DNA from: Hyphomonadaceae bacterium
Lineage (GTDB): Bacteria; Pseudomonadota; Alphaproteobacteria; Caulobacterales; Aquidulcibacteraceae
DNA length: 64,000 nt
Direction: 5' to 3'
Assembly: GCA_019753175.1 (NCBI GenBank)
Contig: JAIELK010000018.1
Span: forward strand, 1-64,000
The stretch's first letter is position 1. Each line of letters begins with the position of its first letter. The translations under genes were made by a program, and so were the position numbers. Below are positions 17,814 to 25,772 of the stretch, piece after piece. The notes under the pieces were generated by a model. It was not told the DNA's origin, ran no database searches, and saw nothing but the letters and a program-made list of their open reading frames with translations.

Positions 17814-18872
17814 TCACCCCTGCGTCTTCCGCTGCAGCACCGCGTGCAGGCCTTCAGGGCGCAGCTGCGTGTAGCGCTTCAGCGTCTTCCAGTCCTTGTG
17901 CCCGGTCACAAGCGGCACCTGTTCGATCGTGAGGCCTGCTTCAAACAGGCGGCTGGTTGCCTCATGCCGCAGGTCATGGAAACGCAAGTCGATGATCTGG
18001 AGGTCTTTGCACGCACGTCTGAACGCGCTGCCGACTGATCTTCCATTGCACGGAAAACAGCGCGGACCGTTCAGACGCAGATCACGTTGATCGAGCAGCA
18101 ACTGATAGGCGTCATAGCCGGTCGCCGAGAGGAGTGGCACACGCTGGTCGTTGCCTGCCTTCTTTCGGGGGTCTTTCCGGTCCGGCACCATGATGGTTCG
18201 CCTGCGCGCATCCAGCGTGTCCCATGTCACCCGGAAGATTTCGTCCTGGCGCATGCCGGTTGCTATCGCGAATTGTACAAGCCGCGTCATGGGGAAGGCG
18301 GGCCGCTCGGTCCTGTCGAAGTGTCCGAAGAGGCGTTCCAGTTCTTCCTCTGTTGGCCTGCGGTCCCGCTCATCCGGCTGGCCCACGAGCCCGAGGCGCC
18401 TGAGCCCGAGCCGCGCAGCGTTCACAGCCTCCACATCAACGGCCACGCCATGCACGGCCGCCGCATGCTTGAGGATCGTGCCAATGAAGGAAATATCGAC
18501 CGCGAGGGTTGCGGGCCCGGCGCCCTCCAAGGCCCGTTCGCGCCCGTACTGGATGAGCTTGTCCCGCGTGAGGTGGGTGAGGGGCGTGAGGCCCAAGCGC
18601 TTCCGGAGCGCCCGGAGCGTATGATCCTTCGAGCGGCGAAGCGGCTTGCCGACTGTGTGCAGGTCATCGATATGCAGATCGATCAGACTGCCGAACGTGT
18701 TCTTGCGGGAGAGGCGGACAATGGCCGGGTTCAGCTGGCGGTCCACCGCCAGCTCAGCTTCACGCGCCCAGTCTTCCGCGTCCATCTTGCGGATAAAGGT
18801 CTTGGAGAGCGCATGCCCATTTCTGCGGATTTGCACCCGCCATTTGCCCCGGCGTTTTGCGATGGTCGCCAC
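17814..18872 (-). CDS. Tyrosine recombinase / phage-type integrase
   Basis: A 352-residue integrase. The N-terminal region has an arm-binding pattern (KRRGKWRVQIRRNGHALSKT), then a core-binding domain, then the catalytic domain with Arg (ATGMRQDEI), Lys in the DRKDPRKKAGNDQR stretch, HDLRHEA, TGHKDW and the nucleophile Tyr in KRYTQL. GTG at 18872 has GGAGG at the ideal 8-nt spacing; a TTG at 18887 overlaps that site and is less likely. It is transcribed away from dusA, whose 5' end it abuts. dusA is an established integration hotspot for this type of element. It probably mobilised the nurA-herA island. Confidence 0.92.
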   Translation of the reverse strand: MATIAKRRGKWRVQIRRNGHALSKTFIRKMDAEDWAREAELAVDRQLNPAIVRLSRKNTFGSLIDLHIDDLHTVGKPLRRSKDHTLRALRKRLGLTPLTHLTRDKLIQYGRERALEGAGPATLAVDISFIGTILKHAAAVHGVAVDVEAVNAARLGLRRLGLVGQPDERDRRPTEEELERLFGHFDRTERPAFPMTRLVQFAIATGMRQDEIFRVTWDTLDARRRTIMVPDRKDPRKKAGNDQRVPLLSATGYDAYQLLLDQRDLRLNGPRCFPCNGRSVGSAFRRACKDLQIIDLRFHDLRHEATSRLFEAGLTIEQVPLVTGHKDWKTLKRYTQLRPEGLHAVLQRKTQG

Positions 18873-18913
18873 GACGCTCGCCTCCAATCAGCGCGCCTCA
18901 AGACACCTGGCGT

Positions 18914-19000
18914 GGGCACAATCCGGGCACAAGCAGCCCGAAAACACGTGCTAACGAGCGGAATCAAAGGCGAACAAATGGGCACAAATGCGTGTGCCCA
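18914..19000. repeat. GGGCACA repeat cluster, likely integrase-binding/att region
   Basis: Between integrase and dusA, GGGCACAA occurs at 18914-18921, 18925-18932 and 18980-18987. The first two are 11 bp apart, one DNA turn. The third is half of a perfect palindrome, TGGGCACA (18979-18986) and TGTGCCCA (18993-19000), with a 6-nt spacer. Such arm- or core-type arrays are expected at att sites of tyrosine integrases. A second copy marking the other island end was not found in the window. Confidence 0.5.
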
Positions 19001-19023
19001 AGCTGTTGAGGGTCTTAGAAAAT

Positions 19024-20034
19024 ATGCCGGAAAACAATAGGATGCGCTTCTCCGTCGCTCCAATGATGGATTGGACGGATCGGCATTGCCGGGCGTTTCA
19101 TCGTCAGCTGACACGCCGGGCGTTGCTCTACACCGAAATGCTCACGGCAGACGCCGTGATCCATGGCGATCGCCATCGCTTGCTTGGCTATGATCCGATC
19201 GAGCATCCAGTGGCGTTGCAGCTGGGCGGCAGCGATCCAGCGAAGATGCGCGAAGCCGCGGCCATAGGGGCGGCTTTCGGTTACGACGAGATCAACCTCA
19301 ACATCGGCTGCCCGTCGGATCGCGTACAATCGGGCCGGTTCGGCGCTTGTCTGATGCTGGAACCGGATCTGGTGGCGAGCTTATGGAGCGCGGCCAAGGA
19401 GGGCGCCGGCGATGTGCCCGTCACCATCAAGTCCCGCATCGGCGTTGACGAGCAGGCGCCGCGCGAAGCGTTGTTCGCGTTGGCCGATGCTTGCGCGCAG
19501 GCGGGCTGCACGACCTTCATCGTGCATGCGCGCAAGGCGTGGCTCGCGGGGCTCTCACCGAAGCAGAACCGCGACATTCCTCCGCTCGACTACGACCTGG
19601 TGCACGCACTCAAGCGCGAGCGACCTGCTCTGGCGGTTGTCTTGAACGGCGGGCTACGCGATCTCGATCATGCGCTGGCCGAGCAGGGCGCGCTGGACGG
19701 CGTGATGCTGGGACGCGTTGCCTACCAGAATCCGGCGATCCTGCTTGAGGTGGATCCGCGCGTGTTCGCGGCGCGGGCGCCGAACCCGGATCGCGCCGCG
19801 GCGGTGGAAGCCTACCTCCCTTATGTCGAAGCGATGCTGGCGCGCGGCGTGCCGCTGCATGCGATGACACGCCACATGCTGGGCCTGTTCAACGGCTTGC
19901 CTGGCGGGAGACGTTGGCGCCGGACGCTATCTGAGCGGGCGGTAAAGCCTAACGCCGGCGTGGAGGTGATCCAAGACGCGCTCGGGGCTGTTGGCGTCGA
20001 TCCTGCTCTGTCGGCTGCGACCGTCTTAGCCTGA
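19024..20034 (+). CDS. dusA: tRNA dihydrouridine synthase A
   Basis: A 336-residue TIM-barrel flavoenzyme that reduces uridines in the tRNA D-loop using FMN and NADPH. It has FSVAPMMDWTDRHCR, DEINLNIGCPSDRVQ with the catalytic Cys, GRFGACLM, HARKAWLAGLSPKQNR and VVLNGG. ATG at 19024 has GAGGG 11 nt upstream; MRFSVAP at 19042 is an alternative start. The 5' coding region around PMMDWTDRHC is the usual attachment site for dusA-specific integrases. The upstream 5' end may thus be island-supplied, leaving an intact gene after integration. Confidence 0.95.
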   Translation: MPENNRMRFSVAPMMDWTDRHCRAFHRQLTRRALLYTEMLTADAVIHGDRHRLLGYDPIEHPVALQLGGSDPAKMREAAAIGAAFGYDEINLNIGCPSDRVQSGRFGACLMLEPDLVASLWSAAKEGAGDVPVTIKSRIGVDEQAPREALFALADACAQAGCTTFIVHARKAWLAGLSPKQNRDIPPLDYDLVHALKRERPALAVVLNGGLRDLDHALAEQGALDGVMLGRVAYQNPAILLEVDPRVFAARAPNPDRAAAVEAYLPYVEAMLARGVPLHAMTRHMLGLFNGLPGGRRWRRTLSERAVKPNAGVEVIQDALGAVGVDPALSAATVLA

Positions 20035-20049
20035 CCTCGTCGGCCGGAC

Positions 20050-20256
20050 CTAAGGGGCAGGCGAAGTCTCGCGCAGGCGCGCTGGCAAACTCTCCATGAC
20101 CGCGTCGCGCTCGGCATCGCTGAGCTGGCCCCAGGTCGCGATCTCGCGAAGCGTGCGCCCGCAGCCGATGCAGAGGCCGGTTTGGCCACTCACGGCGCAG
20201 ACCTTGATGCAGGGCGTCCTTATCGACGCCGGCACGTTGGCTGGGTGACTAGACAT
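20050..20256 (-). CDS. DUF1289 Cys-rich small protein
   Basis: A 68-residue protein with the DUF1289 pattern: TPCIKVCAVSGQTGLCIGCG, four closely spaced Cys likely binding a metal ion, followed by RTLREIATWGQLSDAERDAVM. Family members are short and of unknown function. It is convergent with dusA, with 15 bp between their stops. The in-frame sequence further upstream runs antisense to the acyl-CoA dehydrogenase gene and is not part of it. Confidence 0.85.
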   Translation of the reverse strand: MSSHPANVPASIRTPCIKVCAVSGQTGLCIGCGRTLREIATWGQLSDAERDAVMESLPARLRETSPAP

Positions 20257-20365
20257 ATTGATAAACGATAATGCCGAAGGTATTGTGGAGGTCAATGCGT
20301 CCAATTGAGCGGTAGGCGGCATCTTCACGTCAGGGAGGGTGTCTGTGCTCCGGGAGGCTCGAGAC

Positions 20366-20617
20366 ATGAAAGCGTGGGTTCTGGCCGTCTTGGCGAATGC
20401 GGCGTTGGCGCCAGCAGCCTTTGCCGGCGAGTCGGAGAATCCGTGCCGGCCCGACGTGCTGGAGCGCGCAGCGGCCGCGCCCGCGGCGACGACAAGCGCA
20501 TGCCCCACTGCTGCTCGCGAAAGCAGCGCTGAGGAGCCGCAAACGCGCGAAGCGCGGCGCCGTAGCGGAAGCCGGATTCCCGACGCTGAGTTGATAGGTC
20601 CGCGCCTCGTTCTATAG
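20366..20617 (+). CDS. Small secreted hypothetical protein
   Basis: An 83-residue protein. ATG 20366 follows GGGAGG and is followed by a signal peptide (MKAWVLAVLANAALAPAAFAGES). The mature part is Ala/Arg/Glu-rich with two Cys and ends in RIPDAELIGPRLVL. No domain is recognised. It lies 42 bp before the acyl-CoA dehydrogenase gene. Confidence 0.45.
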   Translation: MKAWVLAVLANAALAPAAFAGESENPCRPDVLERAAAAPAATTSACPTAARESSAEEPQTREARRRSGSRIPDAELIGPRLVL

Positions 20618-20658
20618 TTAGCTGCATCGCGCACTCGTTGCGCACTGAAGGCTGACAC

Positions 20659-21849
20659 ATGAACCTTGAATTCTCCGCTGAAGAGCTGGCGTTCCGCGAC
20701 GAGGTGCGCGCGTTCATAGAAGCAAACTATCCGCAGCACTTGAAAGGAAAGGGCCTGCGCGAGGATTTGTCCAAGGCGGATTTCCTCGCCTGGCACAAGA
20801 TCCTCGGCAAGAAGGGCTGGTCGGCCCCGGCTTGGCCGAAGGAATACGGCGGCACGGGCTGGACCGCGACTCAGCGGTACATCTGGCTTGAAGAAAACGC
20901 GCGCGCGGAAACCATTCCGCCGCTGCCGTTCGGCGTCTCCATGGTCGGCCCGGTGATCTACACGTTCGGCACGCCGGAGCAGAAGCAGCGTTTCCTGCCC
21001 GGCATTCTCTCGGGCGAGGTATGGTGGGCGCAAGGCTATAGCGAACCGGGCGCGGGCTCCGATCTCGCCAGCCTGAAGACACGCGCGGTGCGGGAGGGCG
21101 ATCATTACATCGTCAACGGCCAGAAGACGTGGACGACGCTCGGCCAGCACGCCGATTGGGGCTTCTTCCTGGTGCGCACCGATCCCGCCGCCAAGGCGCA
21201 GGAAGGCATCTCGTTTCTGCTCATCGACATGACATCGCCCGGCGTCAGCGTCCGCCCGATCAAGCTCTTGGATGGCGGCTATGAAGTGAACGACGTGTTT
21301 CTCGACAACGTCAAAGTCCCCGTTGATCAGCGCATCTATGAGGAAAACAAGGGCTGGACCTGCGCGAAGTTTCTGCTCGCGCACGAACGCGCCGGCATTG
21401 CCGGGGTGGCGCGCTCCAAGCGCAATGTCGAGAAGCTGAAATCAATCGCGAAATCGGAGATTGGCGACGACGGCCGGCCGTTGATCGAGGATGACATCTT
21501 CCGCCGCAAGCTGGCGGAACTGGAGATCGATCTCTCCGCGCTTGAGATGACGGAGCTGCGCGTGCTCGCACGCGAGCAGGCCGGCAAAGGACCGGGGCCA
21601 GAGAGTTCGCTCCTGAAGATCAAGGGCACCGAGATACAACAACGCTTGACCGAGCTGACGCTCGAAGCGGTTGGCAATTATGCGCAACCCTATCTGCGCG
21701 ATCTGCCGGGCGGCAACGAGTTCCCGGTTGGGCCCGATTACGCGCGCGCGGCCGCGCCGATCTATTTCAATTGGCGCAAAGCCTCGATCTATGGCGGCTC
21801 GAACGAAATCCAGCGCAACATCATCGCCAAGATGGTGCTGGGGCTTTAA
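20659..21849 (+). CDS. Acyl-CoA dehydrogenase (subunit-like, ends YGGSNEIQ)
   Basis: A 396-residue acyl-CoA dehydrogenase. The N-terminal helical domain starts LEFSAEELAFRDEVRAFI; the middle domain has QGYSEPGAGSDLASLKTRA; the C-terminal domain ends IYGGSNEIQRNIIAKMVLGL. These FAD enzymes introduce the alpha,beta double bond of acyl-CoAs. The RxQFG motif that normally helps bind FAD in the C-terminal domain is absent here but present in the neighbouring acyl-CoA dehydrogenase at 22,099. Together they resemble the two chains of an alpha2-beta2 enzyme like ChsE1/ChsE2. Substrate unknown. Confidence 0.9.
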   Translation: MNLEFSAEELAFRDEVRAFIEANYPQHLKGKGLREDLSKADFLAWHKILGKKGWSAPAWPKEYGGTGWTATQRYIWLEENARAETIPPLPFGVSMVGPVIYTFGTPEQKQRFLPGILSGEVWWAQGYSEPGAGSDLASLKTRAVREGDHYIVNGQKTWTTLGQHADWGFFLVRTDPAAKAQEGISFLLIDMTSPGVSVRPIKLLDGGYEVNDVFLDNVKVPVDQRIYEENKGWTCAKFLLAHERAGIAGVARSKRNVEKLKSIAKSEIGDDGRPLIEDDIFRRKLAELEIDLSALEMTELRVLAREQAGKGPGPESSLLKIKGTEIQQRLTELTLEAVGNYAQPYLRDLPGGNEFPVGPDYARAAAPIYFNWRKASIYGGSNEIQRNIIAKMVLGL

Positions 21850-21851
21850 GG

Positions 21852-22085
21852 ATGGCGATCTATTCCGTCGCGCTGGTTTGGCTGCTCAGAGTGATGGCGG
21901 TGCTCTTGCTGCTTAGTGCACTCGACATAGGCTTGGGCAGGTATCTCATCTTGCCTCCTGGGGCCTCGGCGCTGGATGTCTGGTTGTCGCGCGCCAGCGA
22001 GGCGCTGCCAATTCTTGCACAGGGCCTCCTTTGCTTGGGGCTGGCCGAGATGCTTGTTCTCTCTCGTAGACTTTCAGCCAAATGA
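21852..22085 (+). CDS. Small two-helix membrane protein
   Basis: A 77-residue protein with two hydrophobic helices (VALVWLLRVMAVLLLLSAL and ALPILAQGLLCLGLAEMLVL). It starts 2 bp after one acyl-CoA dehydrogenase and ends 13 bp before the next, so it is co-transcribed with both. I do not recognise the family. Confidence 0.55.
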   Translation: MAIYSVALVWLLRVMAVLLLLSALDIGLGRYLILPPGASALDVWLSRASEALPILAQGLLCLGLAEMLVLSRRLSAK

Positions 22086-22098
22086 TGGGCCGCGTGAT

Positions 22099-23241
22099 AT
22101 GAACTTCGACTACACCGACGAACAGAACATGCTGCGCGACTCGATCGCGAAATGGGCCGCGGGTCAGTACGATTTCGACAAGCGCCGCGCCGCGCTGGCG
22201 AGCGAAGACGGCTGGAAAGCCAATTGGGCGACGTTTGCTGAACTTGGTCTGCTGGCGGCGCCTTTGCCTGAAGCCTATGGCGGCTTGGGCGGCGGCGCGA
22301 TCGATGTCAGCGTGGTTGCCGAGGAGTTCGGCAAGGCGCTGGTGGTCGAGCCTTACGTGCCGACCGTCGTGATCGCCGCCGGCGCGCTGGCGCACGCCGG
22401 CAACGAAGCGCAGCGCCAGGAGCATCTGAACGCTATCGCCGCTGGCGAGCGCGTGGTCGCGTTCGCGCAAGCCGAACCGAAGAGCCGGTGGTCGCTGAAT
22501 GATGTCAGCACGAGCGCGCGCAAGGACGGCGCGGGCTACGTGCTCAACGGGCAGAAGGCGGTCGCGCTCGGCGCGCCGCAAGCGGATCACCTCCTGGTGA
22601 CAGCGCGCACCGCCGGCGGCCAGCGCGATGCGAAGGGCGTGTCGCTGTTCCTGGTGCCGAAGGCGGCCAAGGGGGTGTCGACGCGCGACTACCCGACCAT
22701 GGACGGGTCGCGCGGCGCGGAAATCTACCTTGAAAGCGTCAGCGTCGGCGCCGAGCACCTGATTGGCGCCGTCGACAACGCATTGCCGTTGATCGAGCGT
22801 CTGGTCGACGAGGCCAAGGCCGCCTATTGCCATGAGGCGGTCGGCGCCATGCGGATGATGTGTTCGCTGACGCAAGAGTACGCCAAGACGCGCAAGCAGT
22901 TCGGCCGCGCCATCGCCGAATTCCAGGTGCTGCAACATCGCATGGTCGACATGTTCATGGCGGCCGAGGAATCCTATTCGATGGCGCTGCGCGCGACCAT
23001 CAAGCTCGGCGAGAGTGATGCCGAGCGCGCCAAGGCGGTCTCCGCCGCGAAAGTGTCGATCGGCAAGGCGGCGCGCTTTGTCGGCCAGGCGGCGGTGCAG
23101 ACCCATGGCGGCATGGGCGTCACCGACGAGATGCGCGTCGGTCATTACTTCAAGCGCGTCACCATGCTCGATTCCACGTTCGGCAACGTCGACTTCCACT
23201 TGAAGCGCTACATGGCGTTGAGCGAAACGAAGGCGGCGTAA
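22099..23241 (+). CDS. Acyl-CoA dehydrogenase (subunit-like, with QFG motif)
   Basis: A 380-residue acyl-CoA dehydrogenase beginning MNFDYTDEQNMLRDSIAKW. It carries the YAKTRKQFGRAIAEFQ block that binds FAD across subunits and ends QTHGGMGVTDEMRVGHYFKR...KRYMAL, without the GGSNEIQ-type tail. The complementary features of this and the 20,659 protein suggest they form one heteromeric enzyme. Such pairs are known in steroid side-chain and other branched or bulky acyl-CoA degradation; the substrate here is unknown. ATG at 22099 is the only plausible start, 13 bp after the small membrane protein. Confidence 0.9.
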   Translation: MNFDYTDEQNMLRDSIAKWAAGQYDFDKRRAALASEDGWKANWATFAELGLLAAPLPEAYGGLGGGAIDVSVVAEEFGKALVVEPYVPTVVIAAGALAHAGNEAQRQEHLNAIAAGERVVAFAQAEPKSRWSLNDVSTSARKDGAGYVLNGQKAVALGAPQADHLLVTARTAGGQRDAKGVSLFLVPKAAKGVSTRDYPTMDGSRGAEIYLESVSVGAEHLIGAVDNALPLIERLVDEAKAAYCHEAVGAMRMMCSLTQEYAKTRKQFGRAIAEFQVLQHRMVDMFMAAEESYSMALRATIKLGESDAERAKAVSAAKVSIGKAARFVGQAAVQTHGGMGVTDEMRVGHYFKRVTMLDSTFGNVDFHLKRYMALSETKAA

Positions 23242-23245
23242 GGCT

Positions 23246-25015
23246 TCAGGCTTTGCGTCTGAGCACGCGCCGAACGCCCATGATCGCGAGCGTGGTTAGC
23301 GCCATCAGTACGAGGGCTGCGAGCGCGATCAACCACCAATAGAAGCTCAATTGCTTCATCATTGCGTTGTGGGCGACTTGGCGCTGCACGTCATATCCGG
23401 GCGGCAGATCCAATACGCCGACGCGGTCGGCATACGTTTCGTAGTCGGCAATCATCGAGGCGAGGATGTCTGGCGCCGATGCCGCGAGGTTGTTGGTTTC
23501 GCCGGGATCGCGTTCGATGTGGTAGAGACGCCAGCTTCCATCGCCGAGCGGAGGCGGTGTTCGAACGATCTTGTACTCGCCGCGATAGAGCGCGGCATGC
23601 CCCGAAACCTCGACGCCGATGCTCGCGCTTGAGTCGCGCGCGGCTGGCGTGGCGCCGCTGAGCACCGGATTGAGGCTCACCCCGTCCATCTCCGGCGGAT
23701 CGAGCGGCAGGCTGGCGCGCTCCAGCAGCGTTGGCGTGATGTCGGTGACGAAAGCGCGAGTATCCACGCGTTGCGGCGCGATGTGGGGGCCAGCGATGAT
23801 GAGCGGCACGCGCAGCCCGCCTTCAGCGGCGGTGAACTTGTAAAGCGCCCCGGTGGCGGTGGCGTTGGCCCACTCCGGACCGATAAACACGAATGAGCGC
23901 CGCTCGCCGATGTCCTCGACGCGCCGCGTGTAGCCGCGAAACCGCATCCACTGCACGAAGCGCGGGTCGGCGGTCGGCGCGCTCGGTTCAGGGCCGTTGT
24001 CGGATGTCACGACGAAGATCGTGTTCTCGGCCAGCCGGCGGCGCTCAAGGTGCTGTATCAACCGCCCGAGGTGATGATCCATCGCCTCCAACATGCCAGC
24101 ATGCACTTCCATGCTCGCGGCATAGAGCGCGCGCTCATCGTCGGAGAGGCTTGCCCATGCGCGGAAGCCCGCGGGGTCGGCGTTCTGCTGCGCGTCGGCG
24201 GGGACGAGACCAAGTTCTCTCGCGCGCTCCCAGCGCTGCGCGCGCAGCGCTTCCCAGCCAGCGGCGTAAACGCCGCGATAATTGGCGGTGAACTCGCGCG
24301 GGGCTTGGACCGGGATGTGTACCGCTTGGAATGCGAGATAGGCGAAGAACGGCGATTGTCCGCGCGCGGGGTCTCCGTCGATGTACTCGATCATGCGATC
24401 GACGATGAACGCACTGGAGTAGAAGTCCGCGGGCAGTGTTGCGCGTTGGCCGTCCTCGAACCAATCGGCGCGGCGATAGTACGGCATGTAGGGCCGCTGT
24501 TCCCAATTGTCGGCGCCGGAGGCGTCGAGCACGAACGAGCGATCGAAGCCGTGCGAGTCAGGCAGATCGCCTTCGCCGTGGCCCAAGTGCCATTTGCCAG
24601 TGGCGTAGGTCCGGTAGCCGCTAGTGCGCAGACGCTGCGCCAGCGTGACCACGCCGGGCTCTAGCCGCATGGTGTAGCCTGGTTGTCCGCGCAGCTCTGG
24701 CGGCAACACTTCGACGATGGTCGCATGCCCGGTGCGATGCGCGTCCATGCCAGTCAGCAGCATGGCGCGCGAGGGCGAGCAGAGCGGCGATGACGAATAG
24801 CGCGAGAATTGCGCGCCGCGCCGCGCCAGCGCGTCGATGTTGGGTGTGCGCGCTTCGCCGCCGTAAGCCCCGAGATCGGTGAAGCCCGCATCGTCGATGA
24901 CCACTACGACGATATTCGGGCGCGGCGGGCTCGTGCTTTGCGCCGCGGCGGGGCTGCTCACGCTCAGCGCGAGCGCAGCCAACGTCACCGCGAAACACCT
25001 GTGCCAGCCGCTCAT
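23246..25015 (-). CDS. Arylsulfatase-type sulfatase, membrane anchored
   Basis: A 589-residue type I sulfatase. It has a signal peptide (residues 1-25), metal ligands D41-D42 in VVIDDAGFTDLG, and the formylglycine site C79-S-P-S-R83. KWHLGHGE, VTSDNGPEPS and the alkaline-phosphatase fold follow. A C-terminal helix (about 553-582) ending in RRVLRRKA suggests anchoring with the enzyme in the periplasm. It cleaves sulfate esters; the substrate is not evident. Cys79 needs conversion to formylglycine. The SUMF1-fold protein 1.6 kb upstream lacks the catalytic Cys residues and is probably not its activator. It converges with the acyl-CoA dehydrogenase operon. Confidence 0.92.
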   Translation of the reverse strand: MSGWHRCFAVTLAALALSVSSPAAAQSTSPPRPNIVVVVIDDAGFTDLGAYGGEARTPNIDALARRGAQFSRYSSSPLCSPSRAMLLTGMDAHRTGHATIVEVLPPELRGQPGYTMRLEPGVVTLAQRLRTSGYRTYATGKWHLGHGEGDLPDSHGFDRSFVLDASGADNWEQRPYMPYYRRADWFEDGQRATLPADFYSSAFIVDRMIEYIDGDPARGQSPFFAYLAFQAVHIPVQAPREFTANYRGVYAAGWEALRAQRWERARELGLVPADAQQNADPAGFRAWASLSDDERALYAASMEVHAGMLEAMDHHLGRLIQHLERRRLAENTIFVVTSDNGPEPSAPTADPRFVQWMRFRGYTRRVEDIGERRSFVFIGPEWANATATGALYKFTAAEGGLRVPLIIAGPHIAPQRVDTRAFVTDITPTLLERASLPLDPPEMDGVSLNPVLSGATPAARDSSASIGVEVSGHAALYRGEYKIVRTPPPLGDGSWRLYHIERDPGETNNLAASAPDILASMIADYETYADRVGVLDLPPGYDVQRQVAHNAMMKQLSFYWWLIALAALVLMALTTLAIMGVRRVLRRKA

Positions 25016-25326
25016 CGCCCACCCCTCCCGCCGGTCAGGCTAATGCGCGATGAGCGCGCGCGCCATCGCCTTCACGCGCCGACGCACGAAAAATGAACGC
25101 CGAGGTCACGCGCCCGCAAGAGGGCGCCGTTAGTTGAACAGGGGTCCCAACTGCTCTCCCGCGAATGAAGCAGTATGCCGCGGGTGGGGGGCGATAAATC
25201 TTGGTGTGTCCGCGTTGAGCGGCTTCTACTTTTGGTCGGACACGCCGCCATCCCCCGCTTTCACGGGAGTCGGCCGGGATGACGGAGGCGATGAATCTCA
25301 CCTAGATCGCGATGATTTGCTCGCAC
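25016..25326. repeat. Intergenic region with REP-like palindrome
   Basis: This 311-bp spacer holds no gene I can support. At 25249-25281 a palindromic unit reads CATCCC (25249-25254) to GGGATG (25276-25281), with an inner hairpin cccg-ctttca-cggg (25254-25267). It resembles the short interspersed palindromes (cccgctttcgcggg type) common in alphaproteobacterial intergenic DNA. Other copies are not seen in this window, so repeat status is inferred from the motif. Confidence 0.4.
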
Positions 25327-25650
25327 CTATTGAGCGCGAGACAACGCTCCGGTCGAGTAACCGAAAAAAATCAGCGCGGCGCAAACAACGAATAGCAAAC
25401 GCACGCCCCACACGCGTAGTTTCACTCCCGAATGGGATGGAAGACCGACTGGAAGACCGAGGAAAATGGCTCCCATTAGAGGAAACCAATTCCCGAGGCC
25501 TGGATAGAAACGCATTAGCGGCTTGCCAATCTTGGACCACTCCGCGGGGTGCTTTTGTTCCAAATGGCTCATCAAATTCGCGGAAGCGACCAAGTATGCC
25601 ATGGTCGCGGCGGCTATGACCAAGTTGAACGGCGTCCAATCAGCTGCCAT
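25327..25650 (-). CDS. Hypothetical small membrane protein
   Basis: A 107-residue protein with three hydrophobic segments (NLVIAAATMAYLVASANLM, LGNWFPLMGAIFLGLPVGL, VWGVRLLFVVCAALIFFGY) and a polar loop EQKHPAEWSKIGKP. The loop pattern resembles small uncharacterised inner-membrane proteins of UspB-like size, but I cannot assign a family. It lies between the sulfatase and the lipoprotein pair, on the same strand as both. Confidence 0.5.
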   Translation of the reverse strand: MAADWTPFNLVIAAATMAYLVASANLMSHLEQKHPAEWSKIGKPLMRFYPGLGNWFPLMGAIFLGLPVGLPSHSGVKLRVWGVRLLFVVCAALIFFGYSTGALSRAQ

Positions 25651-25772
25651 CCCCCGACGTTAGCGCCAGCTCGGCAATGTCTCAATCGAGTGTGATCATC
25701 CCGTAGCGCAGCCTCCGCGCCATGCTCGACGCCGGCTGCGCGAGGACGCATCAGTCGCCGAGCGCGAACGCG

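Noticed and set aside
20050-21384. Long leftward extension of the DUF1289 frame
   Set aside because: The extension is antisense to the acyl-CoA dehydrogenase gene and unlike any DUF1289 protein; the real start is at 20,256.
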